Below, piece after piece: positions 24,256-32,392 of a stretch of DNA of 64,000 nucleotides (the first letter of the stretch is position 1; the number at the start of each line of letters is the position of its first letter). The translations under genes were made by a program, and so were the position numbers. This DNA is from Brevibacterium yomogidense (GTDB taxonomy: Bacteria > Actinomycetota > Actinomycetes > Actinomycetales > Brevibacteriaceae): the NCBI RefSeq assembly GCF_016107685.1, contig NZ_JABASY010000003.1, positions 372,001 to 436,000 of the forward strand. The letters run 5' to 3'. The notes under the pieces are model-generated. The model had not been told where the DNA came from and searched no databases. It was given only the letters and a program-made list of their open reading frames with translations.

Positions 24256-25956
24256 ATGACCACGCACACAGTCCTCAACCAGTCCGCTCCCCGCACCGAT
24301 GTCGACGAGTACGCGACGAACACCGCACTCGTCGAAGCCGTCACCGCGCTCGCCCCCGACGCGGACACCGACGAGCTGCGCCGCATCGGTCGTCTGGTCG
24401 GCAGCGCCTCCTTCCAGCACGACGCCGCGGTCGTCCACAAGGTCACGCCCCAGCACTCCAGCCACGACCGGTGGGGACACCGGGTGGACGACGTGGAGTT
24501 CCACCCCGGCTACCACCGCATCATCGATGACGCGCTGACCGCCGGCGCGCACTCCCACGCGTGGGCGCATCCCGGGCCGGGGGCGAACGTCGAACGGGCC
24601 GCCCGGTTCATGCTGTTCAGCCAGATCGAGCCCGGGCATGCCTGCCCCGTGTCGATGACCCATTCCGCCGTCGCCGCACTCAAGGACACGCCCCATGCGG
24701 AATTCTGGCTGCCCCGACTGCTCGACACCTCCTACGATCCCCGCCTCGTCGACGCCCACGACAAGCAGGCGGTGACGTTCGGGATGGCGATGACGGAGAA
24801 GCAGGGCGGCTCCGACGTGCGCGCCAACACGACGTGGGCAGTGCCGGTGACCGGGACCTCGGCGGCGGGGGCACCGATGGGCTTCGGAGGGGTCACCGAC
24901 GGCCACCACCTGCTCACGGGGCACAAGTGGTTCTGCTCCGCGCCGCAGTCGGATGCGTTCCTCGTGCTCGCGCAGCGCGAGGAAGGGGTCAGCTGCTTCC
25001 TGGTGCCCCGCATCCTGCCCGGGGGCGAGCGCAACGCGATCCGCATCCAGCGGCTCAAGGACAAGCTGGGCAACAAGTCGAACGCGTCCAGCGAGATCGA
25101 GCTGGACGAGGCGCACGGCTGGCTGGTGGGCGACCCCGGCCGGGGTGTGCGCACCATCATCGAGATGGTGAATCGGACGCGGCTGGACTGCATCCTCGGG
25201 TCCGCTGCGGGGATGCGGCAGGCCGTCGCCGAGGCCGTCTGGCACGCCCAGCACCGGTCCGCCTTCGGTGCGACGCTGGTGGATCAGCCGCTCATGCGGT
25301 CCGTGCTCGCGGACCTGCAGCTGGAAGCGGAGGCCGCCGCGTGGACCGCGGTGCACCTGGCTCGCGCGCACGACGACACAAGCAAGGATGATGCGGACTT
25401 CCGCAGGATCGCCACGGCGGTCGCGAAGTACTGGATCTGCAAGCGGGGGCCGGAGCACGCGTACGAGGCACTCGAGTGCCTGGGCGGCAACGGGTACACG
25501 GAGGACTTCCCGCTGGCCATGCGGTACCGGGAGCAGCCGGTCATGGCGGTGTGGGAAGGGTCCGGCAACGTCATCGTGCTGGACGTCATCCGGGCGATGG
25601 CGAAGGACCCGGCGAGCGCGAAGGCGTTCCTCGCCTACCTGGAGACGGGGCGCGGGCGGGTGCGCGCCTACGACCAGGCGTTCGAGCGGCTGGCGGCGGA
25701 GCTGACGGACGCGTCGCAGGTGGTGGCCAGCGGCGACGCGGCCGCAATGGCCCGGCTGCAGGGCGGAGGTCGGGTGCTCGTGGAGCGGATGGCGCTGCTG
25801 CTGAAGTCGGCGGTGCTGCTCGATCATGCGCCGGCGGAGGTGGCGGAGTCGTTCGTGCTGGCGAGGCTGGGTGAGGACCGGGGCCGAGAGTACGGCGCGC
25901 TGCCCTCCGGTGTGGCGGTCGACGTACTGGTGGAGCGCGCGATCGGGGCGGCGTGA
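24256..25956 (+). CDS. AidB-like acyl-CoA dehydrogenase
   Basis: A 566-residue flavoprotein of the acyl-CoA dehydrogenase superfamily, closest in layout to AidB (about 540 residues, longer than the usual 380-400 for fatty-acid enzymes). Seen in order: WGHRVDDVEFHPGYH near residue 75, MAMTEKQGGSDVRANTT (flavin-binding strand), GHKWFCSAPQSD, EGVSCFLVPR, LKDKLGNKSNASSEIELD, YEALECLGGNGYTED, and AVWEGSGNVIVLDVIRAM, the AidB-type segment around the catalytic Glu/Arg. The ATG at 24256 follows AAAGGA. It is 56 bases after the TetR gene on the same strand. AidB proteins protect against alkylation or act on unknown acyl substrates, so the role here is open. Confidence 0.88.
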   Translation: MTTHTVLNQSAPRTDVDEYATNTALVEAVTALAPDADTDELRRIGRLVGSASFQHDAAVVHKVTPQHSSHDRWGHRVDDVEFHPGYHRIIDDALTAGAHSHAWAHPGPGANVERAARFMLFSQIEPGHACPVSMTHSAVAALKDTPHAEFWLPRLLDTSYDPRLVDAHDKQAVTFGMAMTEKQGGSDVRANTTWAVPVTGTSAAGAPMGFGGVTDGHHLLTGHKWFCSAPQSDAFLVLAQREEGVSCFLVPRILPGGERNAIRIQRLKDKLGNKSNASSEIELDEAHGWLVGDPGRGVRTIIEMVNRTRLDCILGSAAGMRQAVAEAVWHAQHRSAFGATLVDQPLMRSVLADLQLEAEAAAWTAVHLARAHDDTSKDDADFRRIATAVAKYWICKRGPEHAYEALECLGGNGYTEDFPLAMRYREQPVMAVWEGSGNVIVLDVIRAMAKDPASAKAFLAYLETGRGRVRAYDQAFERLAAELTDASQVVASGDAAAMARLQGGGRVLVERMALLLKSAVLLDHAPAEVAESFVLARLGEDRGREYGALPSGVAVDVLVERAIGAA

Positions 25957-26053
25957 GGCTGGCAATCCACTGACAACGAGCGGTTTCGCACCACCACGCA
26001 GCCCACAACGCTCCATGCTGGGGAGAAGGCCGATAACTTCAAGGGAGGCTGTC

Positions 26054-27040
26054 ATGGATCAAACGTTGATCTGGATCATCGTCGCGATCGTGGTGCTGTT
26101 GGCCATCATTGTGGTGCTGTCGGTGGTGTTCAGGAAGCGCGACAAGAAGGTCAACCGCGTCAAGGCGCAGGAGATGCGCGAGGCCGCGCTCGCCCGCGAC
26201 GAGCAGCTCAAACGCGAAGAGGCGAAGGCGTCCGAAGCGGATGCGGCGGCTCGCAAGGCACGCGCGGAGGCGGACGAGAAGTCCGCACGCGCGCAGCGAC
26301 TCGAGATGGACGCGCAGGACAGCGGCCACGAGGCGGAGCATCTTCGCCATGAGCAGGACGAGAAGCTGCGCCACGCCGACAAGATCGACCCCGACATCAA
26401 CACCAACAAGCACGGCGAGCGCGTGAGCGGTGCACCCGCTCCCGGAGCGCCGGGTGCAGGCGTGGGCGCCGGTGCGGCTGGTGCGGGTACAGCTGGTGCA
26501 GGCGTGGCTGGTGCCGATCACCATCGGGGAGACGGAGTCCCTCCGACGGGCGAGCCTCATGCCGGGGATGCCCCGAGGCAGCACGCACCGGGTCGGCACG
26601 CGGGACCGGCTGCGGACCCGCAGGGCGACCAGCCGTACGTCGCTCAGCAGCCGCAGGGACACCAGCCCGTCCCGGCGCAGCAGCCTGTGCAGGGGCAGCC
26701 GCCCGCGCAGGGCCAGCCGCCTGAGCAGGGGCGGCCCGTTCAGGGTCAGCCAGCGCAGGGTCAGGCGTACCCGGCCGAACCGGCACCGCAGGACCAGTCG
26801 TACGTCGACCAGGTGCCGCCGGAGGGTCAGCAGGTGCAGGGGCAGCAGCCCCCGCAGGCGCAGCCGATGCACGGGCAAGAGCCACAGCGAGCGCCGATCG
26901 ATGATCCGTCGGGTGACCGGCTGGAGCGCGGTCATACCCCGCCGCAGGAGGGTCAGCCCGGCCACGGCTCAACGGTGCGACCTGACGATGTCGATCCCAC
27001 CGCTCCTCCGCAGGATCCGAACCTGCCACCCCAGCGGTGA
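26054..27040 (+). CDS. membrane-anchored coiled-coil protein with Pro/Gln repeat tail
   Basis: A 328-residue protein of unknown function. Residues 5-26 form one hydrophobic helix right at the N-terminus. Residues about 27-115 are a charged Lys/Arg/Glu/Ala coiled coil (REAALARDEQLKREE, KARAEADEKSARAQRLEMD). Then comes a Gly/Ala/Pro linker (about 120-155) and a low-complexity Gln/Pro/Gly tail with imperfect VQGQPPAQGQ-like repeats up to the end. ATG 26054 has AAGGGAGG five bases upstream. The topology suggests a tail in the cytoplasm or at the cell surface depending on orientation; the positive residues after the helix favour the cytoplasm. It stands alone, ended by the hairpin at 27071. Confidence 0.75.
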   Translation: MDQTLIWIIVAIVVLLAIIVVLSVVFRKRDKKVNRVKAQEMREAALARDEQLKREEAKASEADAAARKARAEADEKSARAQRLEMDAQDSGHEAEHLRHEQDEKLRHADKIDPDINTNKHGERVSGAPAPGAPGAGVGAGAAGAGTAGAGVAGADHHRGDGVPPTGEPHAGDAPRQHAPGRHAGPAADPQGDQPYVAQQPQGHQPVPAQQPVQGQPPAQGQPPEQGRPVQGQPAQGQAYPAEPAPQDQSYVDQVPPEGQQVQGQQPPQAQPMHGQEPQRAPIDDPSGDRLERGHTPPQEGQPGHGSTVRPDDVDPTAPPQDPNLPPQR

Positions 27041-27070
27041 CAGCAGACCGCTGACGGCACAGCACACCGG

Positions 27071-27098
27071 CGCCGCCGCTCCGACCGGAGCGGCGGCG
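27071..27098 (+). terminator. strong GC hairpin after the Pro/Gln-rich protein gene
   Basis: CGCCGCCGCTCC and GGAGCGGCGGCG pair over 12 perfect bases around a GACC loop, 30 bases after the stop codon at 27040. A short T-containing stretch (TCGGTTACTG) follows. It separates this gene from the MFS gene at 27239. Confidence 0.65.
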
Positions 27099-27238
27099 TC
27101 GGTTACTGCTGCGGACGTCTCTGCGGCCTCGGCGGGTGTCTCCCCCGGTGACACGGCCACGCGAGTGCTGACGGGGTCGTGATAGGAAGAAACTGCCGGG
27201 TGTGATCTCAGCGGAGAGATCGTGGCATCCTGAGGCCC

Positions 27239-28447
27239 GTGAGCACGAAGGACCTCGGTCCCGGCGTCCTCCAACACACAAGTGAGCTGACCGTGGACCC
27301 CCACCGCCTGTCGGGACTGCGCCTGGGCACCCTCGCCTTCGCGCTGTTCGTCGTCGGCACGAACGCGTTCGTCGTGGCCGGGGTGCTGCCGGCGATCGGC
27401 GATTCGTTGAGCGTCACGCCCACGCTCGTGAGCTACGCGATCAGCGCCTACGCGATCCTCGTGGCGGTGCTGGCACCCGCGTTCTCCATGCTCCTCGCCC
27501 ACATCCCTCCGGAGCGGGTCATGGCCGCCGGCATGCTCACCTTCGCGGTGGGCACCGGCGTGTCCGCGATCGCCCCCACGTACCTCGTCTTCTTCATCGC
27601 CCGCGCTCTCGCCGGCGTCGGTGCCGCCGCCCTCGTCCCCCTCGCCACAGCACTCGCGCCACGCCTGGCGGAACCGGGCAGGCAGGGCCGGGCGATGGCG
27701 GTCGTCGCGTTGGGCTTCACGCTCGCGGTGGCCCTGGGCTCCCCCGTCGGCACGGGGCTGGCCGAGATCACGAATTGGCGGGTCGCGATCGGAGGCCTTG
27801 CAGTCCTCGGCGCCGTCCTGGGTCTGACCATGGCCACGCTGCTGCGGGGCGTTCCGACGAACCCGAAGGTGTCGCTCGCCGCACGCATGAGGGTCCTCGC
27901 CGACCCCCGCGTCGTCATGGGAGTCATCGCCATCATGATGATGATCATGTCGTTCAACCTCATCTACGTCTTCAGCAGTGAGGTGACCTCCGCGGTGACC
28001 GGCGGGGACGGTGCGATCCTCGCGCTCCTGCTGCTGGTCTTCGGGCTGGCCGGGGCGGTGGGGAACCAGCTGGGCGGCTGGCTCATCGACACGTGGGGTG
28101 ACCTGAGGACGATGCGGATCGCGCTCGTCGCCGAGATCGCCGCGTTCCTCCTCATGCTCCTCACCCTCGAATCGCTCGCCGGAACCGCCCTCGTCTTCGC
28201 GCTGTGGGGCGTGTCCGGGTTCGCCTCCGTCGTCGCGCTGCAGCACCGTCTCGCGTCACTCCGCCCCGAGCACTCCGCCATCGTCCTGTCCTGGTACTCG
28301 ACGGGGATGTATGTGGGCATCTCCCTGGCTCCTGTCATCGGAGCCGCTGTCCTCCTGAGCCACGGACCGCTGGGACTGGCCGTGAGCGCCGCTCTCGCCG
28401 CCGCGGTCGCGCTCGTCATGACCGTTCCGGTTCGCTCACGCAGCTGA
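27239..28447 (+). CDS. MFS transporter, drug:H+ antiporter (DHA1, AraJ-like) family
   Basis: A 402-residue permease with twelve hydrophobic segments. The second segment onset NAFVVAGVLPAIGDSLSV and the helix GFTLAVALGSPVGTGL (motif C, typical of antiporters) place it with AraJ/YdhP-type exporters of sugars or drugs. RALAGVGAAALVPLATALAPR is the usual helix 4. The GTG at 27239 starts 15-odd residues before the first membrane helix region, with GGAGAG about 25 bases upstream and no closer ribosome site, so the start is uncertain by some codons. It is a single-gene unit. Substrate unknown. Confidence 0.85.
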   Translation: MSTKDLGPGVLQHTSELTVDPHRLSGLRLGTLAFALFVVGTNAFVVAGVLPAIGDSLSVTPTLVSYAISAYAILVAVLAPAFSMLLAHIPPERVMAAGMLTFAVGTGVSAIAPTYLVFFIARALAGVGAAALVPLATALAPRLAEPGRQGRAMAVVALGFTLAVALGSPVGTGLAEITNWRVAIGGLAVLGAVLGLTMATLLRGVPTNPKVSLAARMRVLADPRVVMGVIAIMMMIMSFNLIYVFSSEVTSAVTGGDGAILALLLLVFGLAGAVGNQLGGWLIDTWGDLRTMRIALVAEIAAFLLMLLTLESLAGTALVFALWGVSGFASVVALQHRLASLRPEHSAIVLSWYSTGMYVGISLAPVIGAAVLLSHGPLGLAVSAALAAAVALVMTVPVRSRS

Positions 28448-28613
28448 CCGGAGCCGAGGCCGACTGGAGCCAGGGTCCAAACCGCGCCTCGAAGCCCATG
28501 CGCCGAGGTTCCCCAACAGTCCCCGCCCCTCGTCCCATAACGGCCGAACGACTCTTGACGAACCCTTATCGAGCGTTCAAACTTTTACCTACACGGCCAG
28601 GAATGGGCCGCGA

Positions 28614-28650
28614 GTGTTGCCTGCCCGTCATAGATGACGAGCGACAACAC
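28614..28650 (+). promoter_or_regulatory. two-tier hairpin in the leader of the second TRAP-type lipoprotein gene
   Basis: GTGTTG (28614-28619) pairs with CAACAC (28645-28650), and inside it CGTCAT (28626-28631) pairs with ATGACG (28634-28639) around AG. It ends 34 bases before the start codon. It may be an operator or an RNA element. A TTGACG box lies upstream at 28555-28560 without a convincing -10 partner. Confidence 0.4.
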
Positions 28651-28684
28651 CTCACGAACGCAGACAGGACAGGAATCAGAGGCG

Positions 28685-29977
28685 ATGAAGCACTCAACGG
28701 TTTCCCGGCGCGGAATACGCGCACTGGCAGGTGCCGCAGCAATCGCGGTCGTGGTCTCAGGATGCGCGGGCGGTGCCGGCGGCGGTTCCTCCGCCGGCGG
28801 TGACGGCGGTTCGGGCGAAGGGTACGAGTACGGAGCGACCCCGGAGGAGATCCAGGCGGTCTTCGAAGACATCGACCCGCTCACCATCCGGTACCAGCCG
28901 TCGGCGCAGTCGTCGCAGGGCATCGACGCCTACCGTTCGGAGGCGTTCATCGAGAACCTCGAGACGCTGTCCGGTGGCAAGATCACAGTCGACACGACGT
29001 ACGGGCAGGGCATCGCCGGCTACACGGAGCTGCCGGACGCCCTGGTCGACGGACGCGTGGACATCGCCTACATGCTCCCCATCTACCAGCCGGACCAGTT
29101 CCCCGTCTTCCACGCGTGGGTGACCGGCACGACCCTCACGGGCGCCTCCCCGCTGGTCGACGAGCTCGCGGCCAACGCGGCGATCGGCGAGCTGACCTGG
29201 AACGACGACCAGCTGCTCGATGAGTTCCGCGACACCGGCATCGAGCCTCTCAACGTCTTCAACTCCGCAGGTGCCGTCGTCGCCATGTGCAGCAGCGAGC
29301 ACGTGAGCGCGGACGACTGGGACGGCAACCAGGTGCGGGCCTCGTCCCAGGCACAGATCTCGCAGCTCAACGCTCTGTCGGCATCACCGGTGTCACTCCA
29401 GTACACGGAGACCTTCGAAGCGCTGCAGCGCGGGACGGTCGACTGCACCCTGTCGACGACGCTCGCAGCAGAGGCGGCAGGCTTCCTCGAGGTCGCACCC
29501 CACATCGCCTACACGACGGACGTGACCTTCGCGCGCGGCCCCGGCGGCGTCTTCGCCGGCAGCGCGTGGGACTCGTGGCCGCTTGCGGTCCAGCAGCTGG
29601 TCTTCGACTCCATGCAGGACGAGTTCATCCAGTCCCGTCGCGGTGACCTCGATGCGAACTCCGTCGCAGCCGAGGTGGTCCGCGAGCAGGGCGGCTCCTT
29701 CGAGGAGATGGACGACGACATGCAGGAGGAGCTCAAGGAGGCCTCGCAGGGCCTCGTCGAGGACGACGTCGCGGACGGCCTCCTGCCCGACGGCTCTGCC
29801 GACGCGATCCCCGAATCCGTCGACAAGTGGCGGGGCATCGCAGAGGAGCTGGACTACGAGGACGCCGGCACCTTCGCGGACTACGACGAGTGGTACCCGA
29901 TGGACGATCTGGACTACCTGGTCCCGTTCGGCGAGCGCTACTTCGAAGAGGTCATGCTGCCTCACCGCCCCAGCTGA
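28685..29977 (+). CDS. TRAP-type (DctP-like) solute-binding lipoprotein, second copy
   Basis: A 430-residue extracytoplasmic lipoprotein. ATG 28685 is chosen because the protein then starts with a basic n-region (SRRG), a hydrophobic helix and the lipobox VSGC, with Cys27 lipidated; upstream codons from 28634 are not signal-peptide-like. After a Gly/Ser linker it runs parallel to the gene at 129-1400 over the full length: YGATPEEIQAVFEDIDPLTI, ALVDGRVDIAYMLPIYQPDQF, VVAMCSSEHV and YTETFEALQRGTVDC. The two are therefore paralogues, perhaps for different acids. No DctQ/DctM genes lie within 28 kb on either side, so a distant or shared membrane unit is needed. An amidase gene follows by 181 bases. 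Confidence 0.85.
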   Translation: MKHSTVSRRGIRALAGAAAIAVVVSGCAGGAGGGSSAGGDGGSGEGYEYGATPEEIQAVFEDIDPLTIRYQPSAQSSQGIDAYRSEAFIENLETLSGGKITVDTTYGQGIAGYTELPDALVDGRVDIAYMLPIYQPDQFPVFHAWVTGTTLTGASPLVDELAANAAIGELTWNDDQLLDEFRDTGIEPLNVFNSAGAVVAMCSSEHVSADDWDGNQVRASSQAQISQLNALSASPVSLQYTETFEALQRGTVDCTLSTTLAAEAAGFLEVAPHIAYTTDVTFARGPGGVFAGSAWDSWPLAVQQLVFDSMQDEFIQSRRGDLDANSVAAEVVREQGGSFEEMDDDMQEELKEASQGLVEDDVADGLLPDGSADAIPESVDKWRGIAEELDYEDAGTFADYDEWYPMDDLDYLVPFGERYFEEVMLPHRPS

Positions 29978-30158
29978 CACCCGGTGTCTCCCCGCCCCCT
30001 TCCGTGTCGCACGTCACTGCTAGCATCGGCTCCACAGGCTGTTCCAGCACCGACTATTCCGGCAAGGGGACTCGTTGCAGCGGACGCGTGTGCGCCACGG
30101 TGGATCTGGGGCACACACGCACGACAGCGCGGGTGCCCAACGTCGATGAAAGGGCATC

Positions 30159-31550
30159 GTGGACAACGACGTCGCATACCTGGAGATCTCCGGACTGTCC
30201 GAACTCATCCGCTCGCGTCAGCTCACGTCGACGGAGGTGACGGCGGCGCTGCTGGAGCGGATCGACTCCCTCGATCCTCGCCTGCTGTCCTATGCGGTCG
30301 TCACCGCGGAGCGGGCACTGTCCGACGCCGCAGCCGCGGACGCGGAGATCGCGCGCGGCCACTGGCGGGGGCCCCTGCACGGCGTTCCGATCGCGCTCAA
30401 GGACCTCGTCCACACAGAGGGGATCACGACGAGCGCCGGCACCACGGTCCACAAGGATGTCGTTCCGGAGAAGGACGGAACCGTCGCCGCGGGTCTGCGT
30501 GCGGCAGGGTCCGTGCTGCTGGGCAAGGTGCGGATGACGGAGGGCGCGTTCTCCGCCCACCACCCGGACCTCCCCACCCCTGTGAACCCGTGGGCAGAGG
30601 ACACGTGGTCAGGGGTCTCCTCGAGTGGCTCCGGCGTGTCCGTCGCCGCGGGGCTGAGCTTCGGCACACTCGGCTCGGACACCGGCGGGTCGATCCGCCT
30701 GCCGTCAGGCGCGAACGGCGTCACGGGGCTCAAGCCCACGTGGGGGCGGGTGAGCCGCGCGGGGATCTTCGACCTCGCGCCGAGCATGGACCACATCGGC
30801 CCCATGACCCGCAGCGCGCAGGACGCTGCACTCATGATGACGGCCATCGCCGGGTGGGACCCCGCCGACCCCACGTCGTCCACGCGTCCCGTCCCTGACT
30901 ACGCAGCGCACCTCCGGCTCGACCGCTCCCCCGTCGTGGGAATCGACCGGGAGCTCAACTCGCTGTTCGATCCGGAGACGCAGTCGATGCTCGTGTCCGT
31001 CGAATACGAGCTGCGCGATCTGGGCTGGCGCATCGTCGAGGTCGATACCCCTGACTTCGTCCCCGTCGCCGCGGACTGGTCCGCCCTGTGCGGCGTGGAG
31101 ACCGCACTGGTCCACGACGAGACCTACCCCTCGCGCAAGGACGAGTACGGCCCGGTCCTCGCCGGACTGATCGAACTGGGACGGTCGCTGTCCGCCATGG
31201 ACCTGGAGCGCATGTCGCAGCGGCGCCGCCGGTTCACGGGCGCGATGAACCGTCTCATGGACGACATCGACATCCTCCTGCTGCCGTCGATCGGCAAGGC
31301 CTCACCCAAGATCGCGGATCTGGAGAACCTCGCCGCGGGCACAGAGCTGTTCGAACAGGTGACCGTGCCCACCGCGCCGATCGACATGTGCGGCCTGCCC
31401 TCCTTGACTCTGCCGTCGGGGTACACGGTCCGAGACACACCGCTGGGCGTCCAGTTCGTGGGCCCCGCCTTCGCCGAGGCCGCCCTCCTCGCAGCGGGCA
31501 CCGCCTACCAGCAGGCCACCGACCACCACCTCCGCCGACCGCCAGTCTGA
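30159..31550 (+). CDS. amidase-signature family amidase
   Basis: A 463-residue hydrolase of the amidase signature family, using a Ser-cisSer-Lys triad. The lysine is in PIALKDLVHTEG (about residue 79), the central serine in GVSSSGSGVSVAAG, and the nucleophile in SDTGGSIRLPSGANGV. The C-terminal part carries IDMCGLPSLTLPSGY and PLGVQFVG, usual for stand-alone amidases and distinct from GatA, which is also present at the window's end. GTG 30159 has GAAAGGG six bases upstream. It is downstream of the second TRAP-type lipoprotein gene; it might release ammonia from an imported amide, but that link is only positional. Confidence 0.88.
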   Translation: MDNDVAYLEISGLSELIRSRQLTSTEVTAALLERIDSLDPRLLSYAVVTAERALSDAAAADAEIARGHWRGPLHGVPIALKDLVHTEGITTSAGTTVHKDVVPEKDGTVAAGLRAAGSVLLGKVRMTEGAFSAHHPDLPTPVNPWAEDTWSGVSSSGSGVSVAAGLSFGTLGSDTGGSIRLPSGANGVTGLKPTWGRVSRAGIFDLAPSMDHIGPMTRSAQDAALMMTAIAGWDPADPTSSTRPVPDYAAHLRLDRSPVVGIDRELNSLFDPETQSMLVSVEYELRDLGWRIVEVDTPDFVPVAADWSALCGVETALVHDETYPSRKDEYGPVLAGLIELGRSLSAMDLERMSQRRRRFTGAMNRLMDDIDILLLPSIGKASPKIADLENLAAGTELFEQVTVPTAPIDMCGLPSLTLPSGYTVRDTPLGVQFVGPAFAEAALLAAGTAYQQATDHHLRRPPV

Positions 31551-31627
31551 TCAGGCCTGACCTGTCCTGTACCGGACTGTTCTGATCGCAGCGGAGGCAC
31601 ACGTAAGGCGGGGCGTCAGGTATACAT

Positions 31628-32182
31628 ATGATTATGGGACTATCAGCCGCTCGCCCGTCACGCTGGAGCGTGCCGCATCCCAGCGATCCGACGATCACGT
31701 GCAACATCCATCGTCGGGTCATGGACGGAAGCCTCGACGATGCTGCTGCGCTGCTCGCGCAGATCGGCACGGCGGATGACACGGTCTGGCCGACGTGGCG
31801 GTGGCCTGCCCTGCTGCTGGACAACGGTCTGACCGTCGACAGTCTGGGCGGCCACGGTTCGGTGCGCTACCGGGTCGCGGAGGTCGAATCCCACCGCGTG
31901 CGATTCGTCTTGACGAGCGCCGGCCCCTTCGAGGGCGAGCACACGTTCGCGCTGGCACAGCCGCAGCCGGGGAAGGTGGCGTGGATGCACCACCTGGACG
32001 TCAGCTCGTCCCTGCCGGACTGGGCCCTCCGTGTGGTCGTGAGGCTGCACGACGGGCTGATCGAGGATCTCTTCGACAACGTCCAGGCCCAGCTTTCCGG
32101 GAAGCCACTGCGTCCTCGCCCCTTCACGCCCCAGTACGCGCTGCTCCAGCGGCTGTACCGGACCTTCGACAAAGAGCGGTGA
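31628..32182 (+). CDS. SRPBCC-superfamily protein
   Basis: A 184-residue protein that seems to fold as a START/SRPBCC helix-grip lipid or ligand pocket: alternating strands (HGSVRYRVAEVESHRVRFVLT, EGEHTFALAQ, VAWMHHLDVSS), then a long C-terminal helix (VVVRLHDGLIEDLFDNVQAQ). This is inferred from pattern, not a named family. ATG 31628 is used; ATG 31634 is two codons later. The upstream sequence TATACAT is a -10-like box only a few bases from the start, so the mRNA may be leaderless. It ends in the repeat-bearing convergent gap. Confidence 0.6.
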   Translation: MIMGLSAARPSRWSVPHPSDPTITCNIHRRVMDGSLDDAAALLAQIGTADDTVWPTWRWPALLLDNGLTVDSLGGHGSVRYRVAEVESHRVRFVLTSAGPFEGEHTFALAQPQPGKVAWMHHLDVSSSLPDWALRVVVRLHDGLIEDLFDNVQAQLSGKPLRPRPFTPQYALLQRLYRTFDKER

Positions 32183-32260
32183 CAGAGCCGCACGAACGAT
32201 CACGTAAACGGGTGCGCCTCAGCTCCTGCACCGGGCGTGGACTCGCCCTCCCTCTCTCAC

Positions 32261-32375
32261 CCCTCAACAAAGCACCTACGTCCGCGTACAGGACACCCTC
32301 AACACCTACGTCCGCGTTCGGGACCGTTCTGAACGTGAAAGCAGGTCCAGTACGCGGACGTAGATGAAGGTGTCA
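32261..32375. repeat. direct plus inverted repeat element at a convergent gene junction
   Basis: CACCTACGTCCGCG is found at 32273-32286 and again at 32303-32316, each preceded by CCCTCAA and followed by a GGAC block, so the unit is about 30 bases. An inverted copy (GGTCC...GTACGCGGACGTAG, 32344-32363) matches the first unit with one mismatch in the core, and its last part is split by ATGAA before AGGTG. The element is between the convergent SRPBCC and oxidoreductase genes. It has the same plan and shares the core CACCTAC with the element at 4338-4411. It may form a long hairpin that ends transcription from both sides. Confidence 0.75.
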
Positions 32376-32392
32376 GTGCCGGAGCTTGCGCG

